Source: Euclidia mi (taxonomy: Eukaryota > Arthropoda > Insecta > Lepidoptera > Erebidae). From it: a DNA stretch of 64,000 bases. The notes beneath the pieces are model-generated. The model was given only the letters and a program-made list of their open reading frames with translations. It ran no database searches and was not told where the DNA came from. Shown in pieces: positions 33,182 to 45,100 of this stretch (within the stretch, counting starts at the first letter, position 1; the number at the start of each line of letters is the position of its first letter). Location: assembly GCA_944739405.2 (NCBI GenBank), contig OX123209.2:11798217-11862216 (forward strand), written 5' to 3'. Made by a program: the position numbers and the translations under genes.

Positions 33182-36100
33182 TCAACTACTTATAAAAAAC
33201 GCGACTAGAGTCATCACTATAATGGCAAAAGATGGCGTTATCTTCGCGCCAAAACTACATGAGAAGTCCGTATTATTTTTTAAACTTAATTCAAAATTAA
33301 ACGGTATTCTGTTGAATGGATGCATTTCTAAAACAGAGCTGGTTGCCAAATTCTTCGTATTTGAATGGAAAAGCACTTCTAATTCGTGATTAAAGGCGCC
33401 GTACATTGAGAACATTGGGTTATGGAATGGCGAATGTTTGCCAAATATTTGATCCAATTTCGTGAAGACGTTGACGATCTCGTGTTTCCGAACTTCTGTT
33501 AAGTTTTTGGCGGCAAATATGTGGCCCAAGTTCGACCAACTTATGAAGCAGTATTTCTGGTTGTCTTCCGGGCAAAGATGGACGATCTTCTCAATATTTT
33601 CGTTCTTCATTTCACCGCTGAAATCTGTAAACAATAAAATAAATGTAAGAAAATGTATAAGTACCTAGCCATTTATTGAATGCAATGCGTGTTGCGTTGA
33701 TGGCAATGTGGAGTGGAGGCCAGGCAAGTAAAATAATGTAAAAGATTTGTTTTATTTTATTTATAGACTCATGCCTGTATCCCCGAAGGGGTAGGCAGAG
33801 ATGTAACATTACACCCACATTTCGCTATGAATTTTTAGGTCCCACGTAATAAGGGGCGAGCCTATTGCCGTTACCAGGCACATCACCAGACTTCGTGCTG
33901 CTACTGAGAATTTGGAAAACCCAATAACACTTTTGCCCGACCCGGGAATCGAACCCGGGACCTCCGATCAGCAGTCGCATACGCTATCCACTGGACCACG
34001 GAGGCAGTCCTAAAAGATTTAAATTAAATTAGATCTAAAAGATCTAATTAAATTTAAATCCAATCCTGGATAATCAATGTCTTTCCCAAAGGCCAACTGA
34101 AGTGACGAACAGACTGTACAGAGTGTCTCAAGACAAGAGTAAACTCATAGCACGCAACGGTGCGTACTTGCTGAAGATAAGTGCGAATTAAATTCTTCAT
34201 TATCGCTTGATAGGCAAACATCGATAGGAAACCTGGACATCAAAAAGTTCTCCATAATAATTTTGAAAAAGTCTTGTGAAGTCTGCCAATCCGCAATTGG
34301 CCAGCATGGAAAGTCTGTAAGGGACACTTCTGCCGAAGATTGACTGATTAACTCGCTTACTTTGCGGTGGCTTGGTGCATTCTTTGTTTTACGAAGGTCG
34401 CGCGTTCGATTTCCGGTCAAGTCAAACATTTGTGTGCATGAACATGGATGTTTGTCTTGGTCTGGGTGTTTCTATGTATAGTATGTATGCATTTACAAAA
34501 AATGTATTTATGTATGTTTATCCATTATCTAGGACCCATATACAAGCTCTGCTTAGTTTGGGACTAGATGGTGATGTGTGTATGTGGTAGAATATTATAT
34601 AAAAAGAAAATGATAAATACAACTTACTTTTATAAGTATTGAAAGTGTTCATGCTAATAAAAGCAACATCACTTTTCCCCTCAACGAGCGACTTCAGGGC
34701 TTCCAATTCGCCCACGTCATAGCATTTCTTTCCATCCATGCCTGGAGCACATATTTCTTTGAAATAATTCTCTTCAAAAGCCTTGCAAGATATTTTCTCC
34801 TGTTTAGTGATGTATCGTAAAACGGAATGCCATGCTGCGCCGTCAAAGCGCGGGAAAGCGGCGCGTTTCCCGCGCAAATCCGCCATCTTGGTTATTTTGG
34901 CATCACTGTTGACGTACGCGAATACTGTGTTTGTTTTTTCTACGATCGGTGTTACTTCGTGAAGAAGTGGTGTTAGATCAAGCCTGGAATTAAAAACATT
35001 TTTAAATATAAGCAACCAAATTGACATCATCATATCAGTTGAAAGACGTCCACTGCTGGACATAGGTCTCCCCCAAGGCTCTCCACAAGACCGATTCTGA
35101 GCCACGCGCATCCATCCGCTACCCACGAACCCAACAAGATCGTCAGTCCACCTTGCGCAAGGCCTAACTCTGCTACGACGACCGGTGCGTGGCCGCCACT
35201 CTAGAACCTTTCTTTGTACACTATTCGTAATAGACATAAAGGTATGTAATGGACTGAGCATTCCCTTGAAGTTACCCTAGTCAAATATCTATGACCAAAA
35301 GCTTCCGAAAGTGATACCTTTATACAATAACCTGGTGTCATTCTCTCTTCTCTGTAAATAATAGAACAGAAAGAGACAGCATGGCAAGCTAATCGTTTTG
35401 TCTCTCACTGATTGACGAATGGTCAATTTTGTAAAGAAATCGCGCATGACAGCGCATGTATGATATTTATATCCATCTTTCATAGTTAATACATAGAGCA
35501 CCTTAAATCCGAGTGATTAATCCCCTCTTTTATGATCTTAGACAGTCATAACAGACAGTCAGTAATTTCCTCTAAAATCTTCCAAAATTATAAAATATTG
35601 CCAGCCCAGAGGAGGTGAAAGCAACTTGATCTCTACTAAAAGGCTTTTCTATCACCTATTCAGAGGGGTTGAACTGTTGAAGCCCTTCGTACACCGTTCG
35701 ATTTGAAGGGAGAGGCACGATGTATGACCTGGGACTAACCCTCCAGTTGCGCCGTGGAAAAGTTACTTGTCCAACGGACACCAGGCGCCAAGGTCTTGAA
35801 TGGCAACCAAGATGAGCTCAGTCGTTGCCCATCGCTCCTGCGGATGCCTCTTGCAGAAGAAATATGGGCAAAGTCGGCACATAAAGCGGGACACTGAAAG
35901 TCAGGTATCTTCCTGGAACCCATACCATTCCTATATATTCCTTATCCTTTCAGAGTAGTTCGGTATTGTCAACCTTTTTCTATTGCAATAGTTGGGGTGG
36001 TCAATCCGAGGATGCGTGGTGGGTTCCCATGATTAATTTCCTCACCTGGTAGCTGGTATCAGATGGTCACTATCGCCAGCGGTAACATCACAGTCTCCCG

Positions 36101-39100
36101 CAGCTACAGCCTGCAGACACTCCTCGGTGCTGCTCTTCAGCGCGCACTGCAGAGGAGGCTGGATTCCATACACGGCGCCGGCTTCGCTCAGCCACTCGCA
36201 TTTGTTCCGCTCCAGTAAAGACGTTGTGCAGAGGTTAATGTGTCTAGAATGAAAGGAATGTTGTCAATATGTAATATGTAATAGAAATTCACGAAATTAG
36301 CGCGTTTATAGGACAGTAAACGTGACACAATAGAAGTCTTATTGTCATGTCGCCTCCAGGCATTCTCTGGGTGGATGTCACTTCAAAATGCTAAGAGGCT
36401 AACGATTAAAAGATGAGGCGAAATGAAGGCCAGTATGCGTATATTGCAGTACGCCTCAAGACGATTCTAGGGAGTCCCTACAATCGTCTAGGGACTAACA
36501 GACTACGCTGACTTGACTGCAAGTATGTTGGTCTCCTCTTCATTTAACACAGCATGGAGTATTAAGAATTTGATCCCATCGAGACAATACTTGCTTTTTG
36601 AATCTGGGTGTAAAATTATTTTTAGTTACGACCAAAGGCCGGAGGCACGGTGCAGAAATGGCTCACCGTGTGCTGCTGTGACTGCTAACTATGCACAGGG
36701 TCACATATTCAAATCCACGCACCGTCTATGAAACCCTACCTTGGTGGGTCACATGCCGCCTGACTATACGCCTCCCTGAAGCCCTCAGCCCTCGCGAGGT
36801 AGTCATAAGCAGTTTTAGCCGGGCGCAGAGGTTCCGGCAATCCTTGGTTGATCTCCAGTAATGCTGCGAGGGCTCCCTGCCAATGACGGCTGACGGTCAC
36901 AGTGTTGTTGGTTAAAGATGATGTTAAACGGCTTACGGCTTCAGCGGCTTTTCTATAAGAGGAAGAACATTGTTAGATCATAAAGAGGTGATATGTCTTG
37001 AAAGAAAATAATGGCGTCAGTTCGAAATCTAGGAAATTAAGACTAGAAGATGCGGATAGATGATCGCGAATAGGCAGTATATTGAAGTACTAATCTTAAT
37101 ATATAAAATCCTTGCGTTACTGACTGACTGACAGACAAGCTACAGCCAAAACTGTTGGGCGCAGGCAGCTGAATTGGCATGTATGTTCCTTGGGGACCGT
37201 AGAGGTGCACTAAGAAGGGATTTCCCGAAATACCCACGGGATTGGTCAAAACAGATAAATTTAAAAAATGTGCATGCGTAGCTGCTGGCGTCCTCTAGTT
37301 CGATTCTATAATTCATAGAATAAAGCTCCAAAGGAAGAATATTAGCTTTTCCGAAAAGCTAATATTCTGTGTCTTAGCCGATGAAAAGCTAATATTCTGT
37401 TAATTCGTATGCAACTGGGATGAAGCTAGGACAACGATGATGATGATGATGAAAATAATGGTGTCCATCACACAAATATTTTTATTGTAACAGGCGGCAA
37501 ACGAGCAGACGGATCGCCTAATGGTAAGACCGCCGCCCATGGACACAAGCAACACCACAGGAGTCACAAGTGCGTTGCCGCCCGTTGGGGATGGGAAAAG
37601 GGATAGGATGAGGAGTGGGTTGAGGGAGAAGGAATAGGGGATAGGTTCTCCGGCACTAACACCCAACGAACGAAACGCAACAGTTTAATTACTGTTACTT
37701 TACGTCGATTTTCTGTGAAACCGGGGAAGTACTACCCGTACTTCCCCGGTCGGGCCGGCCCATTCATGCTGAAATCAGCAAGGCGTACTCAAGGGCTACT
37801 ACCTCCTATTTGTCCCAAATGGGAATTAAGCTCTCCATCTCCAGCTTAACAGTTAAAGATGACAAATTATTTGATCAACAGGGATGATGGTAATGTTGAT
37901 GATGGAAGAAAATGTATGAGGATTTACCTCAGAGTCAGGGGCGTCGCCAGCCGATTGCATGAAGTATGAATTGTAGGGTTTTCTGAGTCTCTAGGGGGGA
38001 GGGGAGGGGTGGTAGCTGTCCTCCTTTACCACCCCTTGGCGACGCTCTTGCTCAGAGTGTATGTACTGGTAGAATAAGAAAGGATGCTTACCTCTTAGAC
38101 ACGATGACATTCCATGGTCTCCGGAGCCACACGCACGGTTCTTGGTCCAGCTCCTTCCACGTGCCGTCGCGGCACAGATACGCGAAGTTCTGATTGCCGG
38201 GCAAAGGCTCTCCTTTTTTGGGCTGCAAGAAATTATATTGTTTACTTACTTTACACCCATTTTCATACATATTTACATACATACATAGTCTCACGCCTTT
38301 ATCTCCGAAGAGGTAGGCAGAGCTATATTGCTACACCCACTTTTCGAAAGATTTATTTTAGTCCCACGTAATAGGGGGCGAGCCTATTGCCGTACCGGGC
38401 ACATCACCATACTCCGTGCTGCTACTGAGAATTTCCTAACGTAAAAACCCAATAACACTTTGCACGACCCGGTGATCGAACCCGAGACCTCCCAATCCCA
38501 CGCGCACATTTATGCCGCGAGACCAACGAGGTAGTCTTTTTATAGTATTTTTATAGTCTTCATCGATAAATGGGCTATAAAATTCAAAACTACTTATTAA
38601 CACTTTCACGGACACTGACGTTAACTAGATTTTATCAAAATGACACTAAAACTTTGCATACAAAATTATATCACGCCTATAGGCGAATTGTCGTAAAAAG
38701 TGAATCTATATACTCTGATTATGACGGTCCGCCTAGTGCCGGTACCGTCTAGAGGCGGACTGCCCTATTAAATAATTTAGTTTACCTGCGCAATGACACG
38801 CCGCCAATAGACAGTGGCGTCTACAAGCGGACCGCCGTACTCACGGCGTTTATGATCTTCCTCAAACAAGTTTATGTTATTTTTAGGTGATAATCTAAGC
38901 CGTTTACATCCGGTCGAACATGGTACAGGACTTAAATAATCGGTATCACCATCATTCTTTCTTTCTTTCTTACGGGAGCCATCTCCGAACAAAAATCTTA
39001 ATTAGAATTAATTATCATATAAATATAATGCGTATATCTTGTTTAATGCATAAAAATATATGTACAGTATATAGAAAATATACTTTTTACATAAAACGCA

Positions 39101-42100
39101 ATATACTTACCTCCTAAATGCAGCCGATCACGACGAACAATCCGGTCAAACGACGAAAAACATGGGCTCTGCTCGCTGTGACACTGCGCAACTGGCGGGT
39201 GCGGGTAGTATTACAAGCGTACGGCTACAGGCGGTATGTCACACACGCAAGCACGTTGATGTGTCAGTGGGGCTTTCCGACACGATCTCGAAATATTGTT
39301 TTTTTTTTTTCGCTGCGACGCTAGGTAAATTGTAAGTGAGCGCAATATGACACTGAATCACGTGACTCCTAAGTAATCTACGCAAATCAAGGCTGTTGCA
39401 GACGGTTCGTCAATTATAACTGGATAAAATTGACCGGCTATGGACGGTACGTCGTATTAGGCTGCCTGAAAACTACGCCTCTGGGCGTGGCGTCCGTGAA
39501 AGTGTTAAAATTCGCCCAGTTCTTTCTGAGATTAGTGCGTTCAACCAAACAAACAAACTTTACAACTTTATTTTTTTTGGCTTCACACCTGTATTCCCGT
39601 ATGTCTGTATGTCTCTACTGACTGTTACACAAAAAGATCACCCCCCTGATCAGTAGACACATAGTCACTGGACCACGGAGGCAGTCACTGCACCACGGAG
39701 GCAGTCACTGCACCACGGAGGCAGTCACTTTGCAGGGGACGAAAATAAATCCGCGCAAGTAGTACATACCTTGAAGTAAAGAGCGACGTCATCGGCGTCC
39801 CCCCAGGTGACGTCCCCGACGCCCTCGGTGAGGCAGGTGAGGGCGCCGATGTTGCCTCTGTACCTGTCTGTCTCTGAGCACTGGAGGGAACCGCAGGCCG
39901 CGCAGAGTGAGGGGTATTGGCGCTCTGCGGAAAAATTGAATTGATCAGAGCAATGGCGGATAAATCATGTTGTTATTACCATTTAAATTAGGCTGAGGTT
40001 TATCATGTAGGTACTAGATAATGCCCGCGGTTACACCCGCGCTATTATTTAAGGCTATTGCTCCGCTCCCGTCGCTCATAGCGCGATGTTATATAGCCTA
40101 TAGCCTTTCTCGATAAATGGGCTATCTAACACTGACATAATTTTTCAAATCGGACCAGTAGTGCCTGATATTAGCGCGTTCAACCAAACTCTTCAGCGTA
40201 TACATTAGAATAAGATCATGAACTTTTTCTTAGGTACATCGGTAACATCAACTATGCTTTCAGTAATTTAAGTTGTAGTTTAATATTTTATTTATTTATT
40301 AGCTTTTTCCGAAGCACCCGGAACCGGCGAGCTTGTATGAAAAGAGTTATGAATGTAGAGGAAGCGCGAGAGGTTTGTAAAGATAGAAGTAAGTGGCGTT
40401 CCGTTGTCTATGCCTACCCCGACGGGAAAAAGGCGTGAGCATACGTATGTATGTTTATTAGCTTTTTATACACGGAGCTTATACAGGTGGACCTAATGCC
40501 GTAGCCTTTCCTCCCAGTCTGTCTTAGAGCTCAGAATGCAAAGGTGCAATAACCCCTGTGTTTCAGAAGTAGATGTCTTTTTCCGACATAAATATGCAAA
40601 GTAATAGAGTTATAATCATCGACAATTTTTTTTTAACCTTTCTTAGCTGTAAATTTTTTAATCAATGAAGTCTACGTGTGTATATGTGTGTGCACTTGTA
40701 GATGTGTGTGTGCGTATCAGTCATTGTATGGTCTAAATACGGAGATGGCTTAGACTTAACAAAGAAGGGGGTTTAATATAATGACCATCATAAAATGCTT
40801 TGATGCCCTTAGTTCTTTAACCAAAGATATACCTAACACCAGAAAAATAAAGTCTTAAATTAGAATAGTACCTACTAGTTATTTTTGTCACGACTGCACT
40901 TCAAATTGTATTCGAACACCAAATGTAGTAAATGATCACCAAATAAATAGGTTATGTTAGGTTCTCTTGTGACCCTTAATTCAAAACTCGACGTCAACTT
41001 AGTTTATTAAAGTAGGTGGTGTAACCAAATCCAATTTATATGGTGGTATTTCATACAACTAACAAAAAACTTTGGTTATAATTTTACATTAAAATGTTGG
41101 TTTAATGTTGGTAATCATTTACTACTTTTGGGTTAACAATGATTTATTTGGAGTCATTTTGCTTAAATAGAATAGCGAAATGTTAAAACTTTTGGTTATA
41201 ATTTTACATTAAAATGCTGGTTTAATTTTGGTGATCATTTACTACTTTTGGGTTAACAATTATTTGGAGTCATTTTGCTTAAATAGGATAGTCAAATGTT
41301 AAAACTTTGGTTATAATTTTACATTAAAATGCGGGTTTCATTTTGGTGATCATTTACTATTATTGTCTGTTGTAAGTAACTATATATCTGGCGGTAAGTT
41401 AAACATAAGCCACAAAGAAGTAATACTTACTCAGTTCAGCATCCCTGGTCTTGTCAGGCACCCAGGGTCCAGGCTTGCAGGCCTTCCCGTAGAAGTCAGC
41501 CATAGCTTTCAGCTTGTTCTCTGTGTTGGACAGTTTCGGGTCACAGGATCGCTCCAGGACTAGCGTTTCCAAATACTAAAAGTGAGGAATCTTATTAATA
41601 CTTAAGGAACCTGTTTTAATTGATGACTACGGCTGGTGTAACCCATGCTGGAATTTCGGGACAAATACCGGGTATTTCATCTTTCATCATACATCATCAT
41701 CATCGGCCTTTAACAGTCCACTGCTGGACTAGGCCTCTATTTGAAAGGAGGAATTGGCCTACTATATCACGCTGGTCAAACGGGTTGGTATAGGGTTTGT
41801 ATCAAGTTTTCCTTCTCTTACAGTGCTGTTCTCTGCATAGGTAATATTCTCCGTCTGTCGGCTCTTACGACACCCATGGGATGATTTGGGCAGGTGATAT
41901 TCCGTATTCTTAATCCGTCACCACATGGACGTCATAATACAGGCTTTTTCAATCCACTGCTGAACATACGCCTCTCCTAACTTGCATCACAACAGCATCG
42001 TAAGTCAATAGGTCAGACGGGTTGGTATAAATAAGTTTTGTCTTAATTTTCAAATAATTTCACGATTAAGACACATAACTTCACGCCTTTTATCCCCGAA

Positions 42101-45100
42101 GGGGTCGGCAGGGGTGTATTACACACCCACACTTCGCCAGTTATGTTTCGGTCCCAATGTAATAGGGGGCGGGCCTATTGCCATCTACCGGGCACATTGT
42201 TAAGCGAGCGATAATTAACATTTTAATACACACATAACTTCGAAAAGTCAGAGGTGTGTGCCCGGGGTACCCGGGGATCGAACCCGAGACCATCGTCTCG
42301 GCAGTCCGTTACGTACAACACTGGGCTATCGCCGCTGTTTTAAGATGATTAAGACCCTTTACATAAATACAGAATACATTCCGCGAAAAAGTCCCTCGCC
42401 ACGTCTGTTTGTTAACTATAAATTCAAAAACTGCTGAACAGATTATCATCCAGTTTTCAACAGTGGACAGAAAGACTCATAAGAAAGGTTTAGGTGTATA
42501 ACATACCTCAACCAAAGATACCAACGCTAGAAGTAATTTTTTTTATGGTAATAGGCGGCAAACGAGCAGACGGTAATTGCCTGATGGTAAGCAATTACCG
42601 CCGCCCACGGACACAAGCAACACTCAGAACTCTCAGAAGTCACAAGTGCGTTGCCACCCCTTTGGGTTGGGAAAAGGGATAGAATGAGGAGTGGGATAAA
42701 GGAGAAGGAATAGGAGATAGGGCCTCCGGCACTCTCACTCACCGAACGAAACGCAACAGTTTAGGTACTGTTACTTTACGTCGATTTTCTGCGAGAGGGT
42801 AGACAGGGTAGTACTTCCCCGGTCGAGCCGGCCCATTCATGCTGAAATCAGCAAGGCTCTACTACCTTGAACAATACTCATTCATACAATCATTAATACA
42901 ACAATGCCTGTTCTCTCAACTTACCCCAGACAGCGTCTCGCTGAGTGGCCTGAGATCGTTCAGAGTCTCTCCAGGGTGGCACAGCGTCGTGTTCTGCAGT
43001 ACAGCGTGGAGAGTTGAGGAACTGTCCGGTAGAATGCGCTTGTTCACTACTGCTACTATGTTTCTGGCAAACGAGCCTGGAAGAAAAAGTCACATATAGT
43101 TTTAGGTCTCATGAAATCCTCCTAGCGTTATCCCAGTAGTATCCCGGAGTCCACATACATACATAGACTCACGCCTATTTCCCCGAAAGGGTAGGCAGAG
43201 GCATATTAAACGCACACTTTTCGCCAGTATTTTGATCCCACGTAATAGGTGGCGAGCCTATTGCCGCTTATCGGGATATTTAGTTTGCCGTCGCCTCGTC
43301 CGTTGATCAGCAGGTGCACCACTTGCAGGTGAGGTTGGCTTGGGTCCCTAAGTTCGTGGGAACCCTATGCACCCCGGAGTCCACTTACTAGTCTAACCGG
43401 ATTTGACGGAATATTTTATTTTCCACAGAGCGACTGCCTGTCTGACTTCAACAACCCAAAGCGATGGTGATATTCCATGGTTTAGACTAGTGTCAGTTTA
43501 TTTAGAGGTGCTGATTCCCTGTAACTACTGTCCAAGGACTTCAGGACAGCCGGGTCCCACGGCCGAAAATAGCCAGGATAGCTGGAGAGACTTATACATC
43601 ATCAGCCTTTAACAGTCTACTGCTGGACTAGGCCTCTATTTGAAAGGAGGAATTGGCCTACTATACAACGCTGGCAAATTGTATCAAGTTTTCCTTTTCT
43701 TACATGCTGTTCTCTGCATAATATGCTCCCTCTGTCGGCTCTTATGACACCCATGGGATGATATGGGGTGGTAACATTCCGTATTAAGAATACGGAATGT
43801 CACCACCACACGGCTGGAGAGACTATCAGATAGGATTTTTTTCATTTTGAAGTACTTAATGTGCGCATCAGTTGTCAATATTCGTTTGCTCTGTCAAAGT
43901 CAAAAATCCTTTATTCATTTAGGTCACAGTGTAACGCTTACATACATACATACATACATAGACTCACGTCTGTTTCCCGGAGGAGTAAGCAGAGACTACG
44001 GAACGCCATCTGCAACGATCCTGACATATCTCTCTTGCTTCATTCACTCCCATCAGATTCCTCATGCATGCTCTTCTGTTCAGGGTACTTCTAACCTGTC
44101 CTGTTTTTAGGATGTGTACAATCTGGTCAGAGAACGTCCGCCTAGGTCTCCCCCTTCGTCCTGTCCCATTCACACTTGCCTTATATATCTTCTTTGTCAG
44201 TCTTTCGTCATCCATCCTCTGCATGTGCCCAAACCATCTTAACATGCCTTTCTCGATGCTCGTCACTACATCTCCTTTCACCCCACAACACTAAACAGTG
44301 TAACGCTTATGACCCCAAAAATTAAATAATAATCTATCCTCTGCCTTTAAGAGGATGTATTGCTTTCTGTCACCGCTGCCATGAAGGACTGTTACTTTTG
44401 GGACATGTCACGGGGAGTCAGTACAATCAAATATCGTGGACGCTGATCTAAGGCATAAGTACAGTCAAACAACTTCCCGCTCAACCACCATAAGGGCGAG
44501 AATCGCTCAGCAAGACATCGTCGCTTCCAGTGCTACTTTACACACATATTGACACTCGTATACAAAACCAGTTTCTAGTGTGCCTCGACTCTATGAGCGA
44601 GCTATGTGCTAACCGTAATACATAACAACTGTAATCTACCATACAGCAAGCGAAATAAACATTTCATTTTCATGTCATTTCATTCATTTCGAGCCAAGGG
44701 ATTTTTTTTCAAACTGGTCCAGCGCCGACTTGTTTGATTGTACATCGTAAAATATAGCTACTCTTGGGAGAGGATAAGAGACTCAAACTGCTGCATCCCT
44801 CCAAAAGCATTATGTTAAAAGAGAATTCTCCATCCGCTACTACAAACAATTACACAGAAAATCTCTGGCAGCAGGTATATAGGTACTTACGTGATCGTAG
44901 CCTAAGCTCTGAGGTGACCAGTACATCGATATCAGCCCACTGCGCCGCGAACAGATCCTCGGGACTGAACACGCCGAAGTCGACCGTGCCTTTGCTGATG
45001 CGACGGAGACAGTCCAACCTGGAAATATCATGTCTGAATTGTAATTTTTTTCTGTGCTGATGTTGTGAGGCAAAAAGGCAAAGACGATCGGCTGGCGCCG

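Noticed and set aside
38114..38371. Plus-strand frame of 85 codons
   Set aside because: It covers the antisense of a transferrin exon and part of a SINE.
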